64,000 nt of DNA from Clostridia bacterium (GCA_017512805.1 JAFWES010000025.1:1-64000), one strand, 5' to 3'. Positions 17,591 to 26,642 are shown, numbered from the stretch's first letter. Program-made: numbers and translations. The notes: a model not told the origin generated them from the letters alone.

Positions 17591-18844
17591 TCAGCTCCGG
17601 GCGATCAGATCGATCAGCTTCAGGGTCATTTTGCAGGAGTTTTCCATGGCTCCCAGGGGCAGGAACTCGCAGCGGGAGTGGAAATTCTCCCCCCCGGTAA
17701 AGTAATTGGGGGTGGGAATGCCCCGGGTGGACAGATAGGAGCCGTCCGTGCCTCCCCGCATGGCGATATCGTGAATCTCGATCCCCAATTCGTCCATGGC
17801 CTGGAACAGGTAATCCACGCACTTCCGCTTCTCCGGGGTGATGGCGTCGTTGATGTTGCCGTAATCGTCCTTCAGCGTCAGCGTCAGCTTCGCCTTCGGA
17901 TGCCGCTTCCGCATCATCTCCGTGCAGGCCTGCAGGTATTCCTTCTTGGCCAGGAACTTTTCCCGGTTATGATCCCGGATATTCAGCTTCAATTTGGCGG
18001 TGGCCTGATTCCCCTCGATACCCTGGACCCAGATATATCCCTCCGTCTTTTCCGTGTGCTCCGGAGTCTCCCCCCGGTCCAGCAGATTGATGAAGTCCAC
18101 GGCGATCAGGATCGGGTTCACCGTATTGTTCTTGGAGGACATGGGATGCGCGGTGACGCCGGTGATGTCCAGCCAGCCGGAGGCGGCGTTGAAGGTCTGA
18201 TAGACCAGCTCCCCCTGGGCGCAGCAGTCGATGGTATAGGCGAAATCCACCGGGAATTTGGACAAATCCATGGATTTGGCGCCGCAAAGACCGATTTCCT
18301 CATCCGGCACGAAACAGATGTAAATCTCCCCATGGGGCAGCTCCGGATGCTCCTTGAGCACCTCCAGCGCCGTCACCACATTGGCCACCGCGGACTTGTC
18401 GTCGGCTCCCAGGACGCTGGTACCGTCGCTGACCACGATATCCTGGCCTATGTACTTCAGCAGTTCCGGATGCTCCGCCACGGTGATGTAAATCTGCTTT
18501 TCCTCATTCTGGCAGATGTCCCCGCCCTGATAATTCCGGATCACCCGGGGATGGACGTCCGGGCTCAGGCCCACATCCACGGTATCCATATGGGTCACCC
18601 AGCCCACCACCGGCACGGGCCCATGCCCCTCCGGCAGCCGGGCCGGCAGCCGGCCGATGACGATGGCATGCTCGTCCACCATCACGTCCACCGCGCCCAG
18701 CTCTTCGATTTCCTTCGCCAGCAGCCTTGCCAGCTCCCACTGGCCGGGGGTGCTGGGAACCGTTTGGGATTCGGGCTTGCTCTGGGTGGTGACGGCCGCG
18801 TAACGCAGAAACCGGCCCAGCAGTTTCTCCTGAAGGTTTTCCAT
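17591..18844 (-). CDS. pepT: Peptidase T (tripeptide aminopeptidase)
   Basis: 417-residue M20B zinc aminopeptidase that removes the N-terminal residue of tripeptides in the cytoplasm. Metal ligands are visible in THMDTVDVG (~residue 80), GADDKSAVAN (~143) and PDEEIGLCGAKSMD (~176), with EIHDIAMRGGTDGS and the C-terminal GGENFHSRCEFLP later. The ATG at 18844 follows AAGGAGAG; the longer frame lacks a binding site. Lies 91 bases behind livF with no clear promoter between, so probably the last gene of the liv operon. Confidence 0.93.
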   Translation of the reverse strand: MENLQEKLLGRFLRYAAVTTQSKPESQTVPSTPGQWELARLLAKEIEELGAVDVMVDEHAIVIGRLPARLPEGHGPVPVVGWVTHMDTVDVGLSPDVHPRVIRNYQGGDICQNEEKQIYITVAEHPELLKYIGQDIVVSDGTSVLGADDKSAVANVVTALEVLKEHPELPHGEIYICFVPDEEIGLCGAKSMDLSKFPVDFAYTIDCCAQGELVYQTFNAASGWLDITGVTAHPMSSKNNTVNPILIAVDFINLLDRGETPEHTEKTEGYIWVQGIEGNQATAKLKLNIRDHNREKFLAKKEYLQACTEMMRKRHPKAKLTLTLKDDYGNINDAITPEKRKCVDYLFQAMDELGIEIHDIAMRGGTDGSYLSTRGIPTPNYFTGGENFHSRCEFLPLGAMENSCKMTLKLIDLIARS

Positions 18845-18935
18845 GATCTTTTCTCTCCTTATCGCGGCGCCTCCGCCGCTCTTTTTGTTTCCGTTCAACC
18901 GGCGCGTGCCGCCCGGTCTCCTTCGCCAGTGTGCC

Positions 18936-19643
18936 TCAGCTGCCCAGGTACGCCTTGCGGACGTTATCATCCTGCAGCAGAGCCTTCGCCTCCCCGCTCA
19001 TGGAGATCTTCCCGGTTTCCAGGACATACGCCCGGTCGGCCACTGAAAGGGCCATCTGGGCGTTCTGCTCCACCAACAGAATCGTCGTCCCCGCCTGATG
19101 CAGCTCCCGGATAATGTCGAAAATCTGCTCCACCAGGATGGGGGCCAACCCCATGGAGGGTTCATCCAGCATCATCAGCTTGGGCTTGCTCATCAGAGCC
19201 CGGGCCATGGCCAGCATCTGCTGCTCGCCGCCGGAGAGCGTCCCGGCGATCTGCTTTTCCCGCTCCTTTAACCGGGGGAAGCGCTTGAACGCATCCTCCA
19301 CAGAGCCGGCCATCTCCGCCGCGGGCCGGGAGTAGCCCCCCATTTCCAGGTTCTCCCGGACGCTCATCTGCTGGAAGATCCGCCGTCCCTCCGGACACAG
19401 GGCCATCCCCAGGCCGACCATTTTGTTGGCGGGAATGCCGTTGAGGCTCTTTCCCTCAAAAAGGACCTGTCCGCTGCGGGGCCGGAGCAGACCCGCAATC
19501 GTGTTTAAAATGGTCGATTTTCCCGCGCCGTTGGCACCGATCAGCGTCACAATCTCGTGCTCCTTCACTTCAAAGGAAACGCCCTTGATCGCGTGAATGG
19601 CGCCGTAGAATACATGAATATCGTTAATTTCCAGCATGCTCAT
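18936..19643 (-). CDS. livF: Branched-chain amino-acid ABC transporter ATPase LivF
   Basis: 235-residue ATPase. Walker A GANGAGKST (~residue 36), signature LSGGEQQM, Walker B LMMLDEPSMGLAP, H-loop LLVEQNA as usual for LivF. ATGA overlap with the livG stop indicates translational coupling. Confidence 0.95.
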   Translation of the reverse strand: MSMLEINDIHVFYGAIHAIKGVSFEVKEHEIVTLIGANGAGKSTILNTIAGLLRPRSGQVLFEGKSLNGIPANKMVGLGMALCPEGRRIFQQMSVRENLEMGGYSRPAAEMAGSVEDAFKRFPRLKEREKQIAGTLSGGEQQMLAMARALMSKPKLMMLDEPSMGLAPILVEQIFDIIRELHQAGTTILLVEQNAQMALSVADRAYVLETGKISMSGEAKALLQDDNVRKAYLGS

Positions 19644-20536
19644 GCCTTCGGCGCCTCCTTCCCGGCTTCCGCCGCCTCCGCCTGATTCTGTTTCCCGAGA
19701 TAGGCCTCGATCACCACAGGGTTGCGCTGAATCTCCTCCGCCGTACCCTTGGCGATGATCTTCCCGTAATTCAGTACGCAGATGCCCTCGCAGATGCCCA
19801 TCACCAGGTTCATATCATGCTCGATGAGCATGACGGCGATCTGGAACTGATCCCGGATCTTGATAATATTGTCCATCAGCTCCTGGGTTTCGTGGGGATT
19901 CATGCCCGCTGCAGGTTCGTCCAGCAGCAGCAGGCTGGGATTCGTAGCCAGCGCCCGGACAATCTCCAGCCGCCGCTGGGCTCCGTAGGGCAGGCTTCCC
20001 GCCTGCATGTCCCCCATGTCCTGCATTCCGAAAAGACTCAGCAGCTCCATGGCCTTCTCATGCTGCTCGCGTTCCTTTTTCCAATATCCGGGCAGCCGCA
20101 GAATCCCGGTCAGCATCCCATACCGGACCTGGTTGTGCAGGCCGATACGGACATTATCCTCCACGGTCATATTGGAGAACAGCCGGATGTTCTGAAATGT
20201 TCGGGCGATGCCGTGCCGGCTGGCGTCTACGGTATCCATGCCGTGCATATCAATCCCGTTAATCATGACGCTGCCCCGGGTGGGCTCGTACACCTTGGTC
20301 AGAAGGTTGAACACCGTGGTTTTCCCGGCGCCGTTGGGCCCGATCAGGCCGGCGATTTCCGTTTTCCCAATGATCAGGTTAAAATCCTCCACCGCCGTCA
20401 GGCCGCCGAAATCGATTCCCAGATGCTTGCATTCCAGCACGGGCATCTTGTCGATATCCCGCTCGGGGATGATGCTGGTAGACGGCACGGGCACCATTTT
20501 TGTATCCTGATTCCGCTTGCGGATGGTCTCGCTCAT
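19640..20536 (-). CDS. livG: Branched-chain amino-acid ABC transporter ATPase LivG
   Basis: 298 residues: a ~30-residue N-terminal extension rich in charged residues, then Walker A GPNGAGKTT (~residue 70), the LivG-specific FQNIRLFSNMTVEDNV, signature LPYGAQRR, Walker B LLLLDEPAAGMNP and H-loop MLIEHDMNLV. The extension is not typical of LivG. Overlaps livM and livF by four bases each. Confidence 0.95.
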   Translation of the reverse strand: MSETIRKRNQDTKMVPVPSTSIIPERDIDKMPVLECKHLGIDFGGLTAVEDFNLIIGKTEIAGLIGPNGAGKTTVFNLLTKVYEPTRGSVMINGIDMHGMDTVDASRHGIARTFQNIRLFSNMTVEDNVRIGLHNQVRYGMLTGILRLPGYWKKEREQHEKAMELLSLFGMQDMGDMQAGSLPYGAQRRLEIVRALATNPSLLLLDEPAAGMNPHETQELMDNIIKIRDQFQIAVMLIEHDMNLVMGICEGICVLNYGKIIAKGTAEEIQRNPVVIEAYLGKQNQAEAAEAGKEAPKA

Positions 20537-21615
20537 TTTGCCCCGCCTCCTTTCCCGGTTCCCCGATTCGCTTCCACATGCTCCTGCGGCCCCCGGCGGG
20601 TCAGCATCCCCCGGATATTGCCGAAGAAAGCGCGGGTCACAGGGGTATTGGTCAAAAGCATCATCAGGATCAGAAGGACTGCGTACAGCAGCATCCGGTA
20701 ATCCGCGAAGTCGCGCAGCATTTCCGGCAGGATGGTCAGCACCGTAGCGGAAATCACAGATCCCAGGGTATTGCCGATGCCGCCCATCACCACGAAAACC
20801 AGCACATTGATGCTCTGATCAAATTTGAATTTTCCGGGGATCAGGGTCGAATAGTTGAGACCGAACAGGGCCCCGGCCATCCCCGCCAGGGCGGCGGCGG
20901 TCACAAAGGCCGTCATCTTGTATTTGGTCACATTGATCCCCACGGACTCGGCGGCAATCCGGTTGTCTCTGGTGGCCATGATGGCCCGTCCCGTCCGGCT
21001 GTTCATCAGGTTCAGCACCACGATCAGCGCCAGCATCACCAGAATGAACCCGCACAGGAAGGTAGAGATCTTCGCCACCGACACCGCCCCGTTGGGGCCG
21101 TTCAACAACAGGGTGCCCGGAAGGTTCGGCTGGATAAAGCCAAAGTGCAGGCCGCCCCCCTCCTCCACGGAGATATACACACAGTTCAGCACGTTGCGAA
21201 TGATCTCTCCGAAGGCCAGGGTCACAATGGCCAGGTAATCCCCCCGAAGCCGCAGCACGGGAATCCCGATCAGGAAGCCGAAAATCCCCGCCAGCAAACC
21301 GCCGCCCACGATGGCCAGCACCAGCCGCAGGGTTTCATCCTCTATAAGGAAACCTTTCTGCATCCATCCGGAAAGAATGATCCCCGTAAATGCGCCGATG
21401 CTCATAAACCCGGCATGCCCCAGGCTCAGCTCGCCGCTGATGCCCACCACCAGGTTCAGGCTGACCGCCATGACGATCCAGCAGCAGATGGGAATCAGCT
21501 GCCCCCGGAGGGCCCGGCTCATATCCTTATAAAACACGCTGCACAGCACGTAGGTCAGAATCACCAGGCCGAAGGTAACGGAATTGTAGATCAGCTTTTT
21601 TCTTTTCGCGTTCAT
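20533..21615 (-). CDS. livM: Branched-chain amino-acid ABC transporter permease LivM
   Basis: 360-residue permease with about ten hydrophobic helices; the signature loops LSLGHAGFMSIGAF and LRLRGDYLAIVTLAFGEI are clear, as is the NRIAAESVGINVTKYKM EAA-like loop. Between livH and livG in standard order. Confidence 0.94.
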   Translation of the reverse strand: MNAKRKKLIYNSVTFGLVILTYVLCSVFYKDMSRALRGQLIPICCWIVMAVSLNLVVGISGELSLGHAGFMSIGAFTGIILSGWMQKGFLIEDETLRLVLAIVGGGLLAGIFGFLIGIPVLRLRGDYLAIVTLAFGEIIRNVLNCVYISVEEGGGLHFGFIQPNLPGTLLLNGPNGAVSVAKISTFLCGFILVMLALIVVLNLMNSRTGRAIMATRDNRIAAESVGINVTKYKMTAFVTAAALAGMAGALFGLNYSTLIPGKFKFDQSINVLVFVVMGGIGNTLGSVISATVLTILPEMLRDFADYRMLLYAVLLILMMLLTNTPVTRAFFGNIRGMLTRRGPQEHVEANRGTGKGGGAK

Positions 21616-21628
21616 TCCGTTTCCCTCC

Positions 21629-22513
21629 TTATACTTTTTCCCGGATCGGCTTGCCCAGCAGCCCCGTGGGCCGGAAGAGCAGGACGATAATCAGCACGGC
21701 GAAAACGATCGCGTCCCCCAGCTCCGTGGAGATATAAGCCTTGCCCAGAATCTCGATGACTCCCAGCAGGATCCCTCCGATCATGGCCCCGGGAATGGAG
21801 CCGATTCCTCCAAAGACCGCCGCCGTGAAGGCTTTGATGCCGGGCATGGAGCCGGTGGTGGGCATGAGAATCGGATAGGCGGAGCACAGCAGGATCCCCG
21901 CCACCGCCGCCAGGGCGGACCCGACGGCAAAGGTGAAGGAGATGGTCCGGTTCACATTGATCCCCATCAGCTCCGCCGCTCCCCGGTCCTCGGAAACGCA
22001 GCGCATGGCTTTCCCCATCTTCGTCCGGGAGATAAAGGCGGTCAGCAGGATCATGATGACAATATTCGCCAGGATGGTCACGATGGTGACGCCGCTGATC
22101 TTCAGCCGGTCCCCGAACAAGGAAAGGGTGGGCAGCTGAATCATGACCGGGGGAAAGCTCTTGGGATTGGCTCCCCAGATCAGCTGGGCCAGGTTCTGCA
22201 GCAGATAGCTCATGCCGATGGCGGTAATCAGCACCGCCAGGGATGTCGCCTGCCGCAGCGGCCGATAAGCCAGACCCTCAATGGTGATGCCCAGCACCGT
22301 GCACAGCCCCATCGCCGCCAGCAGGGCCAGGATCGGCGGCATGCCCCAGTACTGCAAAGCGCAGAAGGCAATATAAGCCCCTACCATAATCACGTCCCCA
22401 TGGGCGAAGTTCAGCATCTTGGCAATGCCGTAAACCATGGTATACCCCAGGGCGATAATGGCGTAAATACTGCCCAGGCTCAGCCCGTTCACCAGGTTTG
22501 ACAGAAAAATCAT
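21629..22513 (-). CDS. livH: Branched-chain amino-acid ABC transporter permease LivH
   Basis: 294-residue permease. The N-terminal GLSLGSIYAIIALGYTMVYG and LNFAHGDVIMVGAY segments are diagnostic of LivH, and MRCVSEDRGAAELMGINV is the coupling loop. GAGGGGG precedes the ATG. Confidence 0.95.
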   Translation of the reverse strand: MIFLSNLVNGLSLGSIYAIIALGYTMVYGIAKMLNFAHGDVIMVGAYIAFCALQYWGMPPILALLAAMGLCTVLGITIEGLAYRPLRQATSLAVLITAIGMSYLLQNLAQLIWGANPKSFPPVMIQLPTLSLFGDRLKISGVTIVTILANIVIMILLTAFISRTKMGKAMRCVSEDRGAAELMGINVNRTISFTFAVGSALAAVAGILLCSAYPILMPTTGSMPGIKAFTAAVFGGIGSIPGAMIGGILLGVIEILGKAYISTELGDAIVFAVLIIVLLFRPTGLLGKPIREKV

Positions 22514-22590
22514 GAACGTTCATACCCCCTCTTTGGGAGAATCGGCGGATCTGCTCCGGCCGTTGGAGAAACCCGGAAAAAACGACGGAA

Positions 22591-22616
22591 TCCGCTCCCG
22601 GAAAACCGGGAGCGGA
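22591..22616 (-). terminator. Intra-operon hairpin between livJ and livH
   Basis: Perfect 11-bp stem TCCGCTCCCGG / CCGGGAGCGGA with an AAAA loop; a T6 run follows eight bases later on the minus strand. As in the dpp operon, it sits exactly between the binding-protein gene and the permease genes and probably acts as a partial terminator. Confidence 0.8.
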
Positions 22617-22656
22617 CGTCATCGCCTCTGAACGAAACCGTTCAGGTCGTTTCAGC

Positions 22657-23793
22657 TCATTTATTGAAGCCCACATAGACGCCGTTTTCGATCACCACGG
22701 CCTTGGGGGTCTTGGTGACCTCGCCGCTCTCGCTCCAGGTCATGGTACCGGTGACGCCGGTCAATTCGATTTCCTGGATGGCAGCGATCAGGGCATCGCA
22801 GATATCCTCAGGCTTGTCCCCTTCCTTGACGCCGGCCTTCTCCGCCGCCGCCACCAGCGCATATACCGCGTCATAGCCGTCCGCGGCAAACTGGTTGGGA
22901 ATCTCGTTGTACAGTTCCTGATACTTGGCCACAAAGTTCCGGGTCAGATCATCCTGCGCGTCAGCGCTGAAGGGCGTCAGCAGCATGACGCCTTCCGCCA
23001 GGGACTTGTCAAAGCCTTCGATGCTCAGGATGCCGTCCATGCCGTCCACGCCGAAGAACACGGGCTTATAGTCGATGGAATCCGCATTCACCAGAATCTG
23101 GGAAGCAGGCGTGTAGTAGATGGGCAGGAACACCAGCTCCGCGCCATTGTTCTTGGCGTCCGCCACCTGCACGGAGAAGTCCGTGGTATCGTCAGTGAAG
23201 GTGGTGGTGGAGACAATCTCCAGGCCCACCTCCGGCGCCTTGTCCGCAAAGGTCTGATAAATGCCCGTGGAATAAGCGTCCGCGTTATTATAGATCACGG
23301 CCACCTTGGTCCCCAGATTGTTCTGGCTGATATACTCGGCGGAAGCGGAGCCCTGCGCCGGATCCGTAAAGCAGACCTGGAACACGTTATCGTTATCCTT
23401 GGTGACCTGGGTGGAAGAAGCGGACGGGGTCAGCATGAACACCCGGTCATTGTACGCTTCCGCGGCCACCGCGATGCAGGGGGCGGTGGTGGTGGTCCCG
23501 ACGATCATCTGAGCGCCCTTGTCCAGCGCGTCGCCATAGGCGTTGACGGACTTTTCCGCGTCATGGGCATCGTCCTCGTCGATGATTTCCACCTTGTACT
23601 TTCCGCCCGCCGCGGAAATTTCCTCCGCCGCGATCCTGGAGCCCCGGCTTGTGGCCATGCCGTATACGGCGGCGGCCCCGGTCAGCGGACCGATGTGAGC
23701 AATCTTCAGGGTAACGGTTTCCTCCGCACCGGCAAAGGCAAACACGCCCAGGCACAGGGACAGCGCCAGGGCCAGCGCAATCAGTTTCTTCAT
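22657..23793 (-). CDS. livJ: Branched-chain amino-acid ABC transporter binding protein LivJ
   Basis: 378-residue periplasmic-type binding protein. Signal peptide MKKLIALALALSLCLGVFAF; the mature domain begins VTLKIAHIGPLTGAAAVYG, the usual opening of leucine/isoleucine/valine-binding proteins, with the serine-rich ligand loop at TPSASSTQVT (~residue 132). Delivers branched-chain amino acids to LivHM. Head of the operon. Confidence 0.94.
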   Translation of the reverse strand: MKKLIALALALSLCLGVFAFAGAEETVTLKIAHIGPLTGAAAVYGMATSRGSRIAAEEISAAGGKYKVEIIDEDDAHDAEKSVNAYGDALDKGAQMIVGTTTTAPCIAVAAEAYNDRVFMLTPSASSTQVTKDNDNVFQVCFTDPAQGSASAEYISQNNLGTKVAVIYNNADAYSTGIYQTFADKAPEVGLEIVSTTTFTDDTTDFSVQVADAKNNGAELVFLPIYYTPASQILVNADSIDYKPVFFGVDGMDGILSIEGFDKSLAEGVMLLTPFSADAQDDLTRNFVAKYQELYNEIPNQFAADGYDAVYALVAAAEKAGVKEGDKPEDICDALIAAIQEIELTGVTGTMTWSESGEVTKTPKAVVIENGVYVGFNK

Positions 23794-23848
23794 TCCTTTT
23801 TTCCTCCCGTCTTCCTATTTCTGTAAAGCTTCCGCTTTTACGCCGCTT

Positions 23849-23877
23849 ATTATAATCATCCGACCCGCCTGCGTAAA
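23849..23877 (-). promoter_or_regulatory. Promoter of the liv operon
   Basis: Minus strand: TTTACG (23872-23877), 17-base spacer, consensus TATAAT (23849-23854). Immediately after the end of the dehydrogenase gene. Confidence 0.65.
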
Positions 23878-23903
23878 GCGTTTTCTTGATTTTTTCCTGT
23901 ATT

Positions 23904-25025
23904 TCATGGCCAAAAACAGGCGCAGGGCAGCTGCCCCGGAAGGACCTGCGGGGCTTCTATCTGGGGGCGGACGGCATCATCCTTTTCCGTCGGATCCACG
24001 TCGATCAGCACCTTCATGGTCTTCTCCCTGTTCTGATCGATATATTCGTAGGCCTCCTGATACCGGTCGAAGGAGAAATGGGCGCTCTGGAGCGGCTTCA
24101 GCCGGATCTTCCCCTCTTCCACAAAGCGGATCGCATCCAGATAGTCCTCATGTCGGTACATCATGGAGGTGTTCAGGTCCAGCTCGCTGTCGTTCAGCTT
24201 TGCCAGATCCACGCTGGCCCGTTTGCCGAATACCGCCACCAGGATGATGGTGCTTCCCTTCCGGGCGTTCTGGATCGCCTGCTCCATGGTCATGTCCGTG
24301 CCGGCGCAGTCAAAGATCACATCCGCCTTGTCCGGCCCGAAGGCTTTTACCAAAGCTTCCCCGAAGTCCTCCCGGGCGGTGTTGACCGTGTAATCCGCGC
24401 CGAGGGAGCCCGCCAGCCGCAGCCGCGTGTCGGAGATATCCGTGGCGAAAACCTCCGCCGCGCCGAAGGCCTTCAGACTCTGGCACAGCAGAATGCCGAT
24501 GGGCCCGCAGCCCAGCACCGCCGCTCTGGCCCCTTTGATCTCCGGGAATCTTTTGGCCGCGTGCACCGTCACCGCCAGGGGCTCGATCATCGCCCCCTCG
24601 GAATAAGTCATCTCCTCCGGAATCGGCGTCACCTTGCTGGCATCCACCGCGAAATATTCGCTGGCCGTCCCGGTGGTCTGGAAGCCCATCACCTTCAGCT
24701 TCTCACAAAGGTTGTATTTCCCATGCAGGCAGGGGTAGCATCTCCCGCAGAAGACCTGGGGCTCGATGGTCACCTTCTGCCCGGCCCGAAGATCCCGGAC
24801 GTATTCGCCAACCTCCACGATCTGCCCAGACACCTCATGGCCCTGGGTCACGGGATAGGAGGTATACGGGTGAGTCCCGTGCCAAACGTGGATATCGCTC
24901 CCGCACACGCCGATCCGTTTGATCCGGACCAGCACCTGATCCGGCCCGGTCCGAGGGATCTCCGTATCCCGGAACGTCACGGTTCCCGGCGCGGTCATGA
25001 CCTGTTGTACCATCTTTCCTTCCAT
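23904..25025 (-). CDS. Zinc-dependent alcohol/polyol dehydrogenase (medium-chain, sorbitol dehydrogenase-like)
   Basis: 373 residues. Catalytic zinc ligands in GVCGSD (~residue 41) and GHEVSG (~63); structural zinc loop FCGRCYPCLHGKYNLC (~93-108) with all four cysteines; Rossmann loop LGCGPIG (~170). This layout fits L-iditol/sorbitol, xylitol or threonine dehydrogenases. The last ~25 residues, ending CACFWP, go beyond the usual family end and look like read-through into non-conserved sequence. It lies next to a sugar-permease remnant, so it may be the survivor of a polyol-use operon. Confidence 0.85.
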   Translation of the reverse strand: MEGKMVQQVMTAPGTVTFRDTEIPRTGPDQVLVRIKRIGVCGSDIHVWHGTHPYTSYPVTQGHEVSGQIVEVGEYVRDLRAGQKVTIEPQVFCGRCYPCLHGKYNLCEKLKVMGFQTTGTASEYFAVDASKVTPIPEEMTYSEGAMIEPLAVTVHAAKRFPEIKGARAAVLGCGPIGILLCQSLKAFGAAEVFATDISDTRLRLAGSLGADYTVNTAREDFGEALVKAFGPDKADVIFDCAGTDMTMEQAIQNARKGSTIILVAVFGKRASVDLAKLNDSELDLNTSMMYRHEDYLDAIRFVEEGKIRLKPLQSAHFSFDRYQEAYEYIDQNREKTMKVLIDVDPTEKDDAVRPQIEAPQVLPGQLPCACFWP

Positions 25026-25150
25026 GCTGGTCTCCTCGCCATTTATTTATTTAAACACCAGAAAACTGATGTTTATAAGCACTTGCATTGTAACTATTGA
25101 AGCTGGAATCTTCTTCGCGGCCAGCAAATCGCAGCGAGAACTACGCAGGC

Positions 25151-25180
25151 ATTGTAGCACAAAGGATAGAACACTGTCTA
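25151..25180 (-). promoter_or_regulatory. Candidate promoter of the zinc dehydrogenase gene
   Basis: Minus strand: TAGACA (25175-25180), 18-base spacer, TACAAT (25151-25156). About 120 bases upstream of the ATG, implying a long leader. Confidence 0.45.
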
Positions 25181-25233
25181 TGCTTTCCCATGGCGCAAAG
25201 AAGGGTGGTGTTGATGATCAGGCTTTCATCGGC

Positions 25234-25290
25234 TCAGTCTTCCTTTCCTTCGGCGACAGGGGTTTGCAAAACTTCACGATATGTTTCCAT
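25234..25290 (-). pseudogene. 18-codon start-like remnant downstream of the permease scrap
   Basis: An ATG at 25290 follows GGGAGGG and opens METYREVLQTPVAEGKED, then stops. The position, right after a permease stop codon and behind a binding site, is where the next gene of a sugar operon would start. Most likely the 5' end of a deleted gene; a real micropeptide is less likely. Confidence 0.35.
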
Positions 25291-25314
25291 GGTACCCTCC
25301 CTTATCCATTTTTC

Positions 25315-25455
25315 TTATCCTTTGATCGCGCCTTCGGTCAGGCCGGCGATGAAGAATTTGTTCAGAATCAGGTGGTATACAACGGTCATGGGCAGGATCG
25401 AAATGCCAATGCCGGCAAACATCAGGTTCCAGGATGAGGCGGATTCTCCGCCGGA
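25315..25455 (-). pseudogene. 3' remnant of a carbohydrate ABC transporter permease (MalG/AraQ type)
   Basis: Reading leftward to the TAA at 25315-25317 gives SSWNLMFAGIGISILPM and then YHLILNKFFIAGLTEGAIKG, the diagnostic C-terminus of MalG-like sugar permeases (final helix plus the EG-IKG tail). An in-frame stop lies about a dozen codons upstream of SSWNL and no permease body precedes it. It is therefore the last ~45 codons of a lost gene. Confidence 0.75.
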
Positions 25456-25488
25456 GGCGGTTTACAGCCGCGTCACATCCCGGAAACA

Positions 25489-25520
25489 GGGCGGAGGGCC
25501 TCCGGAGAGGCCCTCCGCCC
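25489..25520 (-). terminator. Terminator of the hydroxyacid dehydrogenase gene
   Basis: 14-bp GC-rich stem GGGCGGAGGGCCTC / GAGGCCCTCCGCCC with a four-base loop, 15 bases after the stop codon on the minus strand, followed by TGTTTCC. Confidence 0.75.
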
Positions 25521-25534
25521 TCAAAAGTGTTCCG

Positions 25535-26491
25535 TCAGTAATTGCATACGTTTTCGGGCTTTCCCTGAATATAGGCCATCATATTCTCAAAGACGATATG
25601 CGCCCGCCGGATCATGGATTCGTCGGACAGGAAGGCAATATGGGGCGTCAGCAGCGTGTTCTTCGCGTGCAGCAGGGGCTCGGAATCGGGGATGGGCGGC
25701 TCCACGTTGTACACATCCACCGCGGCGCCTGCAATCCGATCCTCATTCAGCGCATCGGCCAGAGCAGCGCTGTCCACGATGGGGCCCCGGGCACAGTTGA
25801 CAAAAATCGCTGTGGGCTTCATGAGGGCGATCATCTCCCGGCTGATCAAACCCCGGGTGGAAGCCATGTTGGGCGTATGAACGGAAACGATGTCGCTCTG
25901 GGCCATCAGCTGTTCCAGAGGCATGTATTCAATCCCCAGGGCTTTGGCATTTTCGTTGGGGCAGGGATCGGTTGCGATGACCTTGGCGCCGAAGGCCAGG
26001 AACAGCCTGGCCGTGATCATGCCGATGCGGCCGGTGCCCACGATGCCCACTGTGCGCCCGGCGATTTCCCGGCCACGCAGGCCCTGGGACGTTCCCTGAT
26101 TGCGCACGGTGATGTTGCATTCCGTCAGCTTCCGCAGGAGGGAAATGACCATGCCGATGACCACTTCCGCCACCGTCTGATTGGAGTAATTGGCCGCGTT
26201 GCAGATCATGATGCCCTTTTCGCGGCACGCGTCCTGACCCACATGGTCGATGCCGGTGAACGCCACGTTGATCATCTTCAGATCCGGGCAGGCCCGAACC
26301 ACGCTGTCGGGGAAGGGGTTATTGGCAATCATGACGACCTCGCACCCCTGTGCCCGGGCGGCCAGCTCCGCGGGATCGGTGGTCTTCTGATCATAGTACA
26401 CAAATTCGTGCCCGGCGGCCCGGATGGGCGCGCTCAGTTCCTCGATCAATTCCGGGCTGACGCCCAGCGGCTCCAACAGACTGATTTTCAT
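25535..26491 (-). CDS. D-isomer-specific 2-hydroxyacid dehydrogenase
   Basis: 318 residues. NAD-binding loop GIVGTGRIG (~residue 150), catalytic Arg in NCARGPIVD (~235), Glu in VYNVEPP (~264) and His in LLTPHIAFLS (~287), the full triad of the family. Related proteins include phosphoglycerate, lactate and hydroxypyruvate dehydrogenases; no ACT domain is present, so it is not a classical regulated SerA. Own strong promoter, a palindrome just downstream of it, and its own terminator make it a single-gene unit. Confidence 0.88.
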   Translation of the reverse strand: MKISLLEPLGVSPELIEELSAPIRAAGHEFVYYDQKTTDPAELAARAQGCEVVMIANNPFPDSVVRACPDLKMINVAFTGIDHVGQDACREKGIMICNAANYSNQTVAEVVIGMVISLLRKLTECNITVRNQGTSQGLRGREIAGRTVGIVGTGRIGMITARLFLAFGAKVIATDPCPNENAKALGIEYMPLEQLMAQSDIVSVHTPNMASTRGLISREMIALMKPTAIFVNCARGPIVDSAALADALNEDRIAGAAVDVYNVEPPIPDSEPLLHAKNTLLTPHIAFLSDESMIRRAHIVFENMMAYIQGKPENVCNY

Positions 26492-26619
26492 GGTAATCCC
26501 TCCATTTTTTTCTTATCCGGGGCAGCGAAACGGTTCCATTCTCCTCCACCCGAGGATAAACGATTTTGAGTGAACCCCTCCGGGCGTTCCCACGACAACC
26601 GACAGATTGTTTTCTTGAT

Positions 26620-26631
26620 AAACACGTGTTT
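26620..26631. promoter_or_regulatory. Candidate operator palindrome
   Basis: Perfect 12-bp palindrome AAACACGTGTTT located 5-16 bases after the predicted start point of the hydroxyacid dehydrogenase promoter, a typical place for a repressor site. The regulator is not identifiable here. Confidence 0.5.
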
Positions 26632-26642
26632 TTGCTTACAAA

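Larger units (their letters stand above)
25026..25534. other. Gap with operon remnants between two dehydrogenase genes
   Basis: 509 bases without an intact gene. From right to left on the minus strand: terminator hairpin of the hydroxyacid dehydrogenase gene, a decayed sugar-permease 3' end, an 18-codon start-like frame, and a promoter for the zinc dehydrogenase. The content looks like a deleted sugar-uptake operon. Confidence 0.6.
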
